Assembly: GCA_949298405.1 (NCBI GenBank)
Contig: CASFWA010000005.1
Span: forward strand, 1 to 64,000
DNA from: an uncultured Pseudomonadota bacterium
GTDB taxonomy: Bacteria > Pseudomonadota > Alphaproteobacteria > Rs-D84
Length of the DNA: 64,000 nucleotides
Reading direction: 5' to 3'
The notes beneath the pieces were generated by a model. That model was not told the DNA's origin. It searched no databases and saw only the letters and a list, made by a program, of their open reading frames with translations. The translations under genes were made by a program, and so were the position numbers. Below are positions 40,734-49,233 of this stretch, piece after piece; the first letter of the stretch is position 1; each line of letters starts with the position of its first letter.

Positions 40734-43421
40734 CTAAATCTTTAAACCATCTGGTAAGTTATCAAGTATTACCCCATTTACCTCACACATGCCTTTATCT
40801 GTTTCGGATGGTTCGCCTGATAAAGGACATACCTGATTTTCTGAAGTAATATCTTTTGTGCACCACTGTTCTATTGTTGGTTTTGTAGAACCTGTTGGTG
40901 CCCAAGCGGTGTTCCTTGTGGTACATGTTGTATCATTTGCCTTTTCGTTGACAGGTACTGCAGAAACGCATTTTGGACTAAGTCCCCATTTGCTTCGTCT
41001 TCCGCCGTTTTCCCAACATAAGCATGCACCCCAAGATTGTGTGTCTACATTCAAATCATAATCACGAGGACACATGTTTTCATCTTCGCCAATTGTATAC
41101 AAATCAACCAAGTTAGGTGTGTCAGATATATTACCTGTTGTTCCACCACCATATTCAAGAGACTGCGAGAAGTTTGCTTCGCATAAAGCATCTTCTTTGT
41201 ATAAACCATCTTTTATAAATTGTAATTCTACGAAACGACCTTGAACGTTCATACATTGGGTTGTAAGCATGTCGACAACCTGATAGTATATTTCTGTCGC
41301 AACACCAGTTGAACGTGGGGTATGATGTGACAAAATGTTTACGGATTCCCCACTGTCAAGGTTTGTCTTTTCTGTACTTAAAGTTCCAAATTTCTTATAT
41401 TTTCCATTTTTGTCGTTATATTCACCATTGGGGTCTAAATAATAAACCGTTTCGTTACTTTGTTTGCCTTTTGATGCCGTTATTACATCAAATCCGCCAA
41501 ACGCTTTTTCTAACATATCTGCTGAATTACACGATGTTATGTTTTTAAGTTGTTTTGCACATTCTGATACGGGTTCATTGGTATTTCTTATGCCGTTTTC
41601 ATCATATTCGTATAAAGTAAACCATTTTAATGCACTGCCTGTTGTGAATAGACCGCTATATGGATAGTAGAAATTTTCATACCCAGTACCACCAAATTTA
41701 TCAAAGCATTGTTTTACAACTGCACGACATGCAGTAAGCGTATCGGTGTCTTGCCTGTTATTTATATAGTCTGTTATTATATCACCAGATTGTTCATAGA
41801 ACATCATATTACAGGATTCAATATAATCACTACACATTTCTGTCGACAAAACAACTTTGTCGGGTTGTAAAACAACATCGTTGTCACCCGTCAATTCCTT
41901 CATCGCCGCAGTTAGTGCTGCGTCACCATTCATGTAGCATGATGATACAAAGTCAAAGCACCCTTGCTTTATTTCTTCAACTTTTGACTGTTGGGCATAA
42001 TAGATGGCAAGCATTGCTTTGTCTAAATATTCTTCCCATACAACATCTGCCTGTTCGGTACATTTATCAAGCGCAGGTTCTGCAAATTTTTTAACCCTTT
42101 TTTCAAAGTTTTGAACAAAAGTACGATTAGAAGTGACTTTTGATAATTTCTGATCTGCGGCATCAACACCATCTGCAAACTTTAATAGTTTGCCAAGTTC
42201 ATAGAATTTCTTTACCCCTGCAATAGGGGCACCTGTGGAAACATCAATAAATTCACCGTTGTCTAAACATTTGTGATAATCTGCACCACATACTTCTTCG
42301 CTTAATATGGCAGCTTCTACGTTGTTTAAGCAGGTGGCAATGTCATCAGAATTATGCTTTTGACGATTTTCTACACGTGCCAAATCTAGTAACGCACTAC
42401 TTTCTCTTACAGCAGATTTCATTTCCTTCTGCTGCATTTGAATAGCACTTTCTACTGTGTTGCAATCTTGTTCTATGGCCATTAAATACGCAGTTATAGC
42501 ACGTTGTAATTGTGCGTCTGTACAGTCTGCTTTAACTGCCTGGCGACATTGAGGATATACTGCATTATATAAGTTTTGCCCATTATATGTTGCGATAATT
42601 TGACCAGCGTCAGATATGCCAAATGCATTAGTTGTATCGAACGAAAGATTTATGCTGTTTAAACTTGAATATTTGCCGCCAACAGAAGTATCTTCACCAC
42701 GAATTGAATTCATTATCGCTTGTAAAAGTGCTTTTGATGCAGATGTATCTGATGTTAATGCGTTTTCACCTTCGGAAGCAGTTTTCATGGCGGTTGCTTG
42801 GGCTGCGGTCATACCAACAACGTCAAGGTTTTCTGTAAAAACGGTTAGTTGTTCACTAGCATCTTGCATTACATCACGTATTTCAGATAATTCAAATACA
42901 CGATTGCTACAAGAGCAACGACGATAATCATCATTCTTTAACTGGCAGAATTGGTCCATGCAGGCAAAATATGCGCTTTTACATTGTTCATATTCTGCAC
43001 CGGTCACAGTACCTGTAATTGTTGATGATGTTTGGTCTATCCCTGCCCTAGAAATTAATGCGGACTGGTTGCGGGTAGAAGTGCTTGCTTCTGAATTCCT
43101 TGTATTTGTTCGTGATAATGTACCAGAACGTGCCGTCGTTATATTTGTTCGATTAGTTGTTGCGTTTTGGGTTGCGTTCCGTGATATGACATTATTTTGT
43201 GAAGTTGCTGCACCACGTGATGTAATGCTGGGGACGGTGGTATTTGAACGCGATGTTGTTGTTGCGCGATTTGTTGTTTTTGTGTTAGTTGTTCTGACTT
43301 GAATTTGCTGGGGTTGGGATGAATTTGTTTGTCTGTCTGTTGCGTTTTCATCACGAACAGCCCCATTGGCAAAGCCAATACAGGCGGCAAAACAACATAT
43401 AAATGATAGAATTTTCTTCAT
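40734..43421 (-). CDS. Large exported Cys-rich protein of unknown function
   Basis: An 895-residue exported protein with signal peptide 1-20 (ending ANGA). Residues about 21-125 are a Thr/Asn/Ser/Arg-rich low-complexity linker. A Cys-rich region starts near 145 (CKSAYFACMDQFCQLKNDDYRRCSCSNRV), and similar C-x(6-9)-C groups recur (CLNNVEA..C, CTEQADVVWEEYLDKAM, CFDFVSSCYM, CRAVVKQCFDKFGG) within helical segments. The C-terminus (about 770-895) has CPRDYDLNV...CLCWENG. I recognise no family. Repeated Cys pairs within helices suggest a disulphide-stapled envelope or surface protein. It is a single gene next to a tRNA cluster. Confidence 0.78.
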   Translation of the reverse strand: MKKILSFICCFAACIGFANGAVRDENATDRQTNSSQPQQIQVRTTNTKTTNRATTTSRSNTTVPSITSRGAATSQNNVISRNATQNATTNRTNITTARSGTLSRTNTRNSEASTSTRNQSALISRAGIDQTSSTITGTVTGAEYEQCKSAYFACMDQFCQLKNDDYRRCSCSNRVFELSEIRDVMQDASEQLTVFTENLDVVGMTAAQATAMKTASEGENALTSDTSASKALLQAIMNSIRGEDTSVGGKYSSLNSINLSFDTTNAFGISDAGQIIATYNGQNLYNAVYPQCRQAVKADCTDAQLQRAITAYLMAIEQDCNTVESAIQMQQKEMKSAVRESSALLDLARVENRQKHNSDDIATCLNNVEAAILSEEVCGADYHKCLDNGEFIDVSTGAPIAGVKKFYELGKLLKFADGVDAADQKLSKVTSNRTFVQNFEKRVKKFAEPALDKCTEQADVVWEEYLDKAMLAIYYAQQSKVEEIKQGCFDFVSSCYMNGDAALTAAMKELTGDNDVVLQPDKVVLSTEMCSDYIESCNMMFYEQSGDIITDYINNRQDTDTLTACRAVVKQCFDKFGGTGYENFYYPYSGLFTTGSALKWFTLYEYDENGIRNTNEPVSECAKQLKNITSCNSADMLEKAFGGFDVITASKGKQSNETVYYLDPNGEYNDKNGKYKKFGTLSTEKTNLDSGESVNILSHHTPRSTGVATEIYYQVVDMLTTQCMNVQGRFVELQFIKDGLYKEDALCEANFSQSLEYGGGTTGNISDTPNLVDLYTIGEDENMCPRDYDLNVDTQSWGACLCWENGGRRSKWGLSPKCVSAVPVNEKANDTTCTTRNTAWAPTGSTKPTIEQWCTKDITSENQVCPLSGEPSETDKGMCEVNGVILDNLPDGLKI

Positions 43422-43515
43422 CTCTGATTGAATATTAGCAAAATAGCAATTTTTAGAGCAAGCAAAAAGATGAAAACTTTATTTATATTTATATGAAATA
43501 AATTAATTTTTCTTG

Positions 43516-43544
43516 TTGCAAAATGTCGTAAGTTGAGTTATTAT
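43516..43544 (+). promoter_or_regulatory. Promoter of the tRNA cluster
   Basis: TTGCAA at 43516-43521 and TATTAT at 43539-43544 have a 17-bp spacer, 15 bp before the first tRNA. Confidence 0.7.
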
Positions 43545-43558
43545 GCTCAGAGTTTTGT

Positions 43559-43645
43559 GGGCATATGGCGGAATTGGTAGACGCGCTAGTTTCAGGTACT
43601 AGTGGTAGCAATACCTTGGAAGTTCAAATCTTCTTATGCCCACCA
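43559..43645 (+). tRNA. tRNA-Leu (CAG)
   Basis: An 87-nt class II tRNA with acceptor GGGCATA/TATGCCC, anticodon loop TTCAGGT in a CTAGT/ACTAG stem, a variable arm, and CCA encoded. It is the first of four tRNAs in the cluster. Confidence 0.95.
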
Positions 43646-43653
43646 TAAAGAGT

Positions 43654-43729
43654 GGGGTTGTAGCTCAGTTGATAGAGCGCTACGTTCGCATCGTAGAGGT
43701 CGTGGGTTTGAGTCCCATCAGCTCCACCA
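43654..43729 (+). tRNA. tRNA-Ala (CGC)
   Basis: A 76-nt tRNA. The acceptor GGGGTTG pairs with CAGCTCC, the anticodon loop is TTCGCAT in a CTACG/CGTAG stem, and CCA is encoded. Confidence 0.95.
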
Positions 43730-43745
43730 AATTGTTAAGGTTGCA

Positions 43746-43832
43746 GGGGATATGGCGGAATGGTAGACGCTGAGGACTTAAAATCCTTTGGTTATTGCAA
43801 CCGTGTGGGTTCGAGTCCCACTATCCCCACCA
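43746..43832 (+). tRNA. tRNA-Leu (TAA)
   Basis: An 87-nt class II tRNA with acceptor GGGGATA/TATCCCC, anticodon loop CTTAAAA, a long variable arm, and CCA encoded. Confidence 0.95.
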
Positions 43833-43842
43833 CCTATTCAAG

Positions 43843-43864
43843 ACCGCGTTATGCGGTTTTTTAT
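43843..43864 (+). terminator. Terminator inside the tRNA cluster
   Basis: CCGC and GCGG with a short loop, then TTTTTT, follow tRNA-Leu(TAA). Confidence 0.6.
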
Positions 43865-43881
43865 ATAAGATTGGTTGTTTT

Positions 43882-43958
43882 GGATGCGTAGCTCAGTTGG
43901 TTAGAGCGTTTCGTTCACATCGAAGAGGTCGTTGGTTCGAATCCAATCGCATCCACCA
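43882..43958 (+). tRNA. tRNA-Val (CAC)
   Basis: A 77-nt tRNA. The acceptor GGATGCG pairs with CGCATCC, the anticodon loop is TTCACAT in a TTTCG/CGAAG stem, and CCA is encoded. Confidence 0.95.
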
Positions 43959-43965
43959 AAATAAA

Positions 43966-43991
43966 AACACCGCTTTTGCGGTGCTTTTTTA
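43966..43991. terminator. Terminator after tRNA-Val
   Basis: CACCGC and GCGGTG with a TTTT loop, then CTTTTTT. It overlaps the end of the convergent small exported gene. Confidence 0.75.
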
Positions 43992-44306
43992 TCTTAAACC
44001 CTTTGAACGACAACATGCAGACGCTGCTGCTTTCCAATCAGAATATTGCTTGCCCGGGTTCCTTAAATCTTGCCATGGTTGCCAACCATTGCATTTTTTG
44101 TTATCGCCTGTGCCACTACATTTTGCATATCGGCGCAGTGAACATGTTTGATTTGAAATCTTGCCGGTATCTGTTGTGCATTTTACAACGATGTTTTGAT
44201 TCTTTGCATCGTTTTTTCCTAGTTCTTTGGATGACAAAACTTGATATGCACTGGCGCTGTATATGGTTGCTGATATTACTAATAGTGCGGATAATATTTT
44301 TTTCAT
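43989..44306 (-). CDS. Small exported Cys-containing protein
   Basis: A 105-residue exported protein with signal peptide 1-20 (ending ASA). The mature part is basic, with Cys at KC, TC, KC, KKC and CC near the end (SDWKAAASACCRSKGLR). I recognise no family. GAAAGGAGGCGCAA precedes the ATG, a strong site. It follows the 568-residue exported protein by 70 bp on the same strand and may be the last gene of that operon. Confidence 0.7.
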   Translation of the reverse strand: MKKILSALLVISATIYSASAYQVLSSKELGKNDAKNQNIVVKCTTDTGKISNQTCSLRRYAKCSGTGDNKKCNGWQPWQDLRNPGKQYSDWKAAASACCRSKGLR

Positions 44307-44375
44307 TTGCGCCTCCTTTCATAATTATTATAAAAGGTTGATTAAAAAAATACAATGGGTAAATGTTCTGAATGT

Positions 44376-46082
44376 TTATTCTTTCGTCGTCCATGGTTCA
44401 TCATTCATTATCAAATAATATAAACTTGCATTTTCTGTACCAGGATTTTGTATTACTGGTCTAACAACATAAATATCAACATTACAAACGTCTGTGTTTC
44501 TTTCTTCTTGTGTTTGTTCCAGGTTAAAATGAAATTTATTCGCAAAGTCCATGGCTTGTAAATATGCCGCATCGTCGTCTGCTGCACTAAACGAATCGCC
44601 TAGCCACATTAACCACATACCGTAATTAACTACGTTTTCTTGACCCGCTAAATCATCGGCAGATAATAATGTTAAGGGCTTAAATTCTATGTCGTTTGTG
44701 AAATCTCCTGTGCTTGTTTCTGTCCAATCATACATGCCGCCAACAAATTTTAGTGCGCCATATAATAAACTGCCGCCCTCTTCCAGTTTTGCTAGTGCAC
44801 CAGCATTACTTAACGTAGATTGAAATAACCAGTCACGAATGCGACCTGATTTCATGCTGCTGCGTGCAACGCGTGAAGCGCGTGTTAGTGCTTTACCACC
44901 CGTATTGGCGGCTTTGAATGCGCGCCAAGTTCTGGCAATAATATTTCCTCTTTGTGCAGGACGTAATAAACGTAAATTTCTGCGATATTGATTAAGACTT
45001 GTAAATGTGTCGCTTGCTTGTTTGTATTGACGTATATTATCATCTGTGCGCTCTAAATTCCTGATGGTATTAGATAAATTATTTAGTTCTTCTGATTTAC
45101 GGGCGTATGTTGCCGCATCTTTTGCTCTGTCAATTGCTTTTAATTCTTCCGTTGCACGAGCATATTGTTGGGTTAATTTTATGTAATCACGAACTGAATC
45201 TGTGCGGCTTAGTGTTTTTAGTGTTGTGCTTAATGTTTTTAGTGTCCGTGATGCACGTGCCGCTTTTGTTGCACCTAAAACAACGGCACCACCACCAAAT
45301 GTCGCGATTGTTATTGCTACATCTAACCCGATTTCTAAATATGAAATCCATTGTAAATTTGCATCACCAGCAACATAATAATCGTTTGTATCTTCTTCTA
45401 TGTTTACGGTTTCGTGCATTGCGATATTTATAATATCATTATCATTTACAAGCGCGGTTTTACTGGTACAACTTGCCCCTTGGGGATAAATTTTATCGAT
45501 GTTGTCATTAATCCATTGCATTGATATTGTGTTGTTTTTATCTGGACCAACAAATTCATTTAAAGACCCCGCTTCGACAACCATGATTGCATACCATGCA
45601 GGGTCGGTATTCGTCCATATTGATGTGTCGCCATTGGCACCTATACGAGGACTGGGGGACGTATCTGATATGCTCCGCTTAGATGCAAGTGACAAACGTT
45701 GTTTTAAGATTTTAGGCTGGGTTTCATAATTTACAACAATTTGTCTGCCCCCAGGAAAAGTATATTCTATCGGTAAAAACTTGATTGTTTCTTCGTCTGC
45801 AATATTTTGCAATTCTGGGCATGCTAGTACTTGTTGTAATACGTCGGGAGTTTGGAAAATCTCATAAATCCATTGTTGAATAACATATTCTGGGTCGGTT
45901 TCTGATACTGCGTCTATATTTGATGCCAGAGCATTTGCAAAAACTGCGGTTGCACATTGGGTGTCATCTGGTTGTGTTGTTAATATTTCCGCGGCTGGGA
46001 TAAATGTTTCTTCTGTTATGTCTTCACCCCATGCAGGATTTATAAATAAGCCCAAGGAAAAAATTATAAGAAATTTTTTCAT
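44376..46082 (-). CDS. Exported protein of unknown function with central hydrophobic region and coiled coil
   Basis: A 568-residue exported protein with signal peptide 1-19 (ending AWG). The N-terminal domain (about 20-240) is soluble. A hydrophobic Gly/Ala segment follows near 255-275 (YLEIGLDVAITIATFGGGAVVLGA), then an Arg/Lys-rich coiled coil near 275-375, and a C-terminal domain. The hydrophobic stretch could insert in a membrane, as in some toxin or pore-forming proteins; this is only a resemblance. Its ATG directly abuts the stop of the gene upstream, so the two are translationally coupled. Confidence 0.72.
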   Translation of the reverse strand: MKKFLIIFSLGLFINPAWGEDITEETFIPAAEILTTQPDDTQCATAVFANALASNIDAVSETDPEYVIQQWIYEIFQTPDVLQQVLACPELQNIADEETIKFLPIEYTFPGGRQIVVNYETQPKILKQRLSLASKRSISDTSPSPRIGANGDTSIWTNTDPAWYAIMVVEAGSLNEFVGPDKNNTISMQWINDNIDKIYPQGASCTSKTALVNDNDIINIAMHETVNIEEDTNDYYVAGDANLQWISYLEIGLDVAITIATFGGGAVVLGATKAARASRTLKTLSTTLKTLSRTDSVRDYIKLTQQYARATEELKAIDRAKDAATYARKSEELNNLSNTIRNLERTDDNIRQYKQASDTFTSLNQYRRNLRLLRPAQRGNIIARTWRAFKAANTGGKALTRASRVARSSMKSGRIRDWLFQSTLSNAGALAKLEEGGSLLYGALKFVGGMYDWTETSTGDFTNDIEFKPLTLLSADDLAGQENVVNYGMWLMWLGDSFSAADDDAAYLQAMDFANKFHFNLEQTQEERNTDVCNVDIYVVRPVIQNPGTENASLYYLIMNDEPWTTKE

Positions 46083-47177
46083 TTAGTATATGCTGCCTGA
46101 CTGATTGTAGATTAAGTGCCCGCACTGTTGCATAATCCTTTGTTGTTCTGCTTGGATTTTCTTTATTAATTCTTCATATGGGTTAACATTTGGTGAATCT
46201 GGTGTGGTGCCAGGATTTACAGGTGTGCCTGTGTTTGCTTTTACACATGTATTACCAGATTTTCTAAAACCACTGACACAGTCCCAATTCCAGCAATAAT
46301 TATCTGCGTCTGGCGAGTATTGTATATAACTTTCAATACCGGATAAAGGACTGTCGTTATTGCAAAATCTTGGGGCGCATTCAGGGGTCCAGAAATCGTC
46401 TTTCCACAATCCGTCCCACCAACTTGCTTTTTGACCCGAATAAGAATTTTTATCGTCCATATCACCTTGTACACATTGACGTACACCTGGTGCCATAAGT
46501 GTTAGTTGACCATTTGATTGTTCAACACCGCAGAACATATAGTCACCGATATCCGCATATCGTTCGCCTTGATTAAATTGGGTATGGCAACAAGTAAATT
46601 TACCTGTGACAGGGTCTGTTAAGCAATCTGTTTCTGAAAAGAGTTGAGAGCCAGAAACAACACCACCAATAACCGCACCGCTTGCGACCGCGATACCATA
46701 AGAAATATTACCCACGACAGGTATTGCATTAATTACCGCAGCACCACCTGCAGCAGCAGTTGCGCCACTTATCGTTCCTTGAACTACATCTCCCCAAGAA
46801 TGTTCTTGTTGACCAGAAGCAGAATCAAGAACACCTGCAGTTCCTGTAACTAATCCGACTGCACCTAATGCACCGCTAGCTACCGCTTTCGCATTTATTT
46901 TAGGGGTGCTTGTTGATGTAGAACTTGATGTGGTTGTTGGTGGCGGCGTAGTTGGGGTTGGTGTGGCGGGCGTAGGTGTAGTGGGGGTAGAAGATACACC
47001 TGGCATACCTGTAACATTTATATATCTTCTGGTTCTTGAATCTATCCATTGACCAGCGGAATTTTGAACAGGAACAACACCTGGGTCGTTCCACATTAAT
47101 GCTAAGGCGTTATTAAAGCCACTTAGTTGAATAAGCACCATACTTGTTAAAAAAAGCGAAAGTTTTTTCATTAACAT
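46083..47177 (-). CDS. Exported protein with Pro/Thr linker, glycine-rich hydrophobic region and Cys-rich domain
   Basis: A 364-residue exported protein with signal peptide 1-27. A Pro/Thr/Ser linker lies near 60-95, a Gly/Ala-rich hydrophobic stretch (AVASGALGAVGLVTGTAGVL, then a second near 140-175), and a Cys-rich domain from 180 to 320 (TCCHTQF, CGVEQ, CAPRFCN, YCWNWDC). The C-terminus is a short helix ending IYNQSGSIY. It begins one base after the stop of the gene upstream. I recognise no family; hydrophobic Gly-rich pairs of this kind occur in bacteriocins and export substrates. Confidence 0.72.
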   Translation of the reverse strand: MLMKKLSLFLTSMVLIQLSGFNNALALMWNDPGVVPVQNSAGQWIDSRTRRYINVTGMPGVSSTPTTPTPATPTPTTPPPTTTSSSTSTSTPKINAKAVASGALGAVGLVTGTAGVLDSASGQQEHSWGDVVQGTISGATAAAGGAAVINAIPVVGNISYGIAVASGAVIGGVVSGSQLFSETDCLTDPVTGKFTCCHTQFNQGERYADIGDYMFCGVEQSNGQLTLMAPGVRQCVQGDMDDKNSYSGQKASWWDGLWKDDFWTPECAPRFCNNDSPLSGIESYIQYSPDADNYCWNWDCVSGFRKSGNTCVKANTGTPVNPGTTPDSPNVNPYEELIKKIQAEQQRIMQQCGHLIYNQSGSIY

Positions 47178-47178
47178 G

Positions 47179-48075
47179 TTATAAATACCGACCTTTTAAT
47201 TTGCTGATACACTCAGATATTGGTGTCTTATCTGTTTGACACTTCTTTACTGTTGCTAAGTCCGTATTAATTGTGCTTAAATTTGCCAATTCTTGCGCAC
47301 AATAAGCATTCTGACGTTGATTATAAGATTCGTCACTTTCTATGTTTATTGTCTTATATGCTGATGTACCTGCATATGGTGCATAACCCTCTTTTAAAAT
47401 TTGCTGACGTTCTGTAAAAGATAAATCCGCAAATGTTTCTGGGAAATCTGCCTTTACAACTTGAGATGAACCCGCAGAATTTTGTGATTGTAATTGCTGT
47501 AATTCTTGTTTGCGTTCAATCATTTCCTGCATCCAAGGTTCGCCATTCCATTCCGGTAGTTTTGGCGCGTACGGATTTTCAAACTGATATTCTTGCGAAT
47601 TTATATCTGGATTCGGTGTGGTTGCAGTTGGAAATGCAACTGCTTTCCCTGTAGGCGCAGCAATAGTATTTTGTTTTTTATAACTTTCAAATTCTGTATC
47701 TATAAAACCAGAGCAAGGTGTCACAAAGTTGTGGTTTGGTAAACTGGCCAGTTGAACGGTTATTGTGGGTCGTATGTCTTCAAGGCTTATGTCTAAGCAA
47801 TTATTTCGTGATGCGCAATATGTTGATATTAAAGACGATACGACACGCTGACAGTCGCTTGTGTCTACATCTGTTCCTTGAATATAGACTGGTACTGGCA
47901 TTCGCAAGTTATACGGACTATTAGGGTTCCAAAATGGATTTGACGAATAGTTTTGAACGTTTTGTATTTGCCCAGATTTTGAAAACGGTTGAGATGCAGC
48001 GGGAAATGTTGTTGCGTGCGATGTGCTGACTAGTGCAAGTGCAATAAGCACAGAAAAAGATATATGTTTTTTCAT
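47179..48075 (-). CDS. Exported protein of unknown function
   Basis: A 298-residue exported protein with signal peptide 1-21 (ending SHA). The mature part starts with a Pro/Asn-rich segment, then a small domain with four Cys near 75-120 (DCQRVVSSLISTYCASRNNC, C), a Pro-rich stretch, a Gln-rich helix near 190 and a C-terminal pair of Cys (CAQEL, CQTDKTPISECISKLKG). It is the first of three exported-protein genes with no gaps between them, downstream of the prepilin peptidase gene. No family is recognised. Confidence 0.72.
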   Translation of the reverse strand: MKKHISFSVLIALALVSTSHATTFPAASQPFSKSGQIQNVQNYSSNPFWNPNSPYNLRMPVPVYIQGTDVDTSDCQRVVSSLISTYCASRNNCLDISLEDIRPTITVQLASLPNHNFVTPCSGFIDTEFESYKKQNTIAAPTGKAVAFPTATTPNPDINSQEYQFENPYAPKLPEWNGEPWMQEMIERKQELQQLQSQNSAGSSQVVKADFPETFADLSFTERQQILKEGYAPYAGTSAYKTINIESDESYNQRQNAYCAQELANLSTINTDLATVKKCQTDKTPISECISKLKGRYL

Positions 48076-48104
48076 CCTCTATCCGTCCTTCCCTATTTAT
48101 TTAA

Positions 48105-48587
48105 TTATATCAAAAAGGTTATTGCAATCAAAGACAAAATTCCACCGAACAAAAAGAATGGCGCGAATGGAATAAATTTCTGTTTTTTTGCCCTTCCCCA
48201 AATAATGCCACTGATACAAGCAAAAACTAGGGCTAATGCCAATCCTGTCGCCCCCAACCAAATACCTCCAACGCTTATAAGCTTTATATCCCCCATGCCT
48301 ATCGGTGTATCAGAAATGCCTTTTTTTCGATTTGTAAAGTCGAATATAAAACCTATAAAAGAGGATAAAATGTAACCAAATGTTGCGGCAATAATGCCTT
48401 CTGCTATGTCAATGGGCCAAGGGAAAAATGCCGTAATAATAAGACCCGTTAATAACATAGGAAATAAATATGCGTCAGGTATTATCCTGCGTCGCCAATC
48501 CGCAACAGATATTTTCCATGCAAGCCATACGGATATCGCAATTAAAAGAAAGAAAAAAACATTGTAAAAATCTATAAGGTTATTCAT
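48105..48587 (-). CDS. Prepilin peptidase, A24 type without methylase domain
   Basis: A 160-residue membrane aspartic peptidase. Its two catalytic Asp lie in SVADWRRRIIPDAYL near 28 and in GMGDIKLISVGGIWLG near 97, the A24 GxGD motif. Five or six membrane helices are seen. The length fits the CpaA/TadV type, which lacks the N-terminal methylase part of PilD. It cuts the leader of type IV pilin-like proteins at the inner membrane. No pilin-like gene is visible nearby; the exported genes just downstream have ordinary signal peptides. Confidence 0.85.
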   Translation of the reverse strand: MNNLIDFYNVFFFLLIAISVWLAWKISVADWRRRIIPDAYLFPMLLTGLIITAFFPWPIDIAEGIIAATFGYILSSFIGFIFDFTNRKKGISDTPIGMGDIKLISVGGIWLGATGLALALVFACISGIIWGRAKKQKFIPFAPFFLFGGILSLIAITFLI

Positions 48588-48658
48588 AATTCCCCCTTGC
48601 CTTTCGATTCGAAACTATGCTACAATTATATCAATATGTATAACAAGGATTTTTTAAA

Positions 48659-49216
48659 ATGAGTAAAGGTTGGGATAACGCAACACTAAAAAAACTGAAA
48701 GCCTTGACAGGTAAAGGTTTGTCTACGTCCGAAATCGGTAAACGTTTAGGAATGTCTAAAAACGCGGTTGTTGGTAAGTTAAATAGATTAGGGTGGAATT
48801 CGAAGGCCGGTGGTGTAGCCGCAGCAAAAAATACGGCTGATGCCAAAACAACTAAAAAAACTGAGGCTAAGAAAGAAACTGTCAAAACACAGAAAAAAAC
48901 TGGCGCAGTAAAAAAGATTGCTGAAAAAAAGTCGGTAGGTGTTAAAAATTCTACCGCAAAAGTTGCGTCAGGTAAAAAAAAGTCAGAACCAAAAGAATCA
49001 ACCAAAACACTGAATAAAAATCTGGCTATGCATCAGAGAATTATACAGCATTCATTGGAAATGGCTAACCTTAAACCCAACCAGTGCCGTTGGCCAATCG
49101 GTGACCCAGATTCTGAAAATTTCCATTTCTGTGGTGAACAGGTATTTGTCGGGAAACCTTACTGTTATGAACATTGTAAGCAGGCATATCAGTTTACACC
49201 GCCTAAAAAGAAATAA
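48659..49216 (+). CDS. gcrA: GcrA-type cell-cycle regulator
   Basis: A 185-residue alphaproteobacterial regulator that binds sigma70 and, with CcrM methylation, sets cell-cycle transcription. The N-terminal DNA-binding part is unmistakable (GWDNATLKKLKALTGKGLSTSEIGKRLGMSKNAVVGKLNRLGW). The middle (about 55-120) is Lys/Thr/Ala-rich and disordered. The C-terminus has CRWPIGDP...FCG...PYCYEHC, the zinc-like part found in GcrA. AAGGATTTTTT precedes the ATG. It lies 18 bp upstream of the large envelope gene. Confidence 0.92.
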   Translation: MSKGWDNATLKKLKALTGKGLSTSEIGKRLGMSKNAVVGKLNRLGWNSKAGGVAAAKNTADAKTTKKTEAKKETVKTQKKTGAVKKIAEKKSVGVKNSTAKVASGKKKSEPKESTKTLNKNLAMHQRIIQHSLEMANLKPNQCRWPIGDPDSENFHFCGEQVFVGKPYCYEHCKQAYQFTPPKKK

Positions 49217-49233
49217 TTGGGAGTATATGTCTT

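Noticed and set aside
48105-48587. Type IV pilus or Tad locus
   Set aside because: Only the prepilin peptidase is present. No pilin, ATPase or secretin gene is seen in the window.
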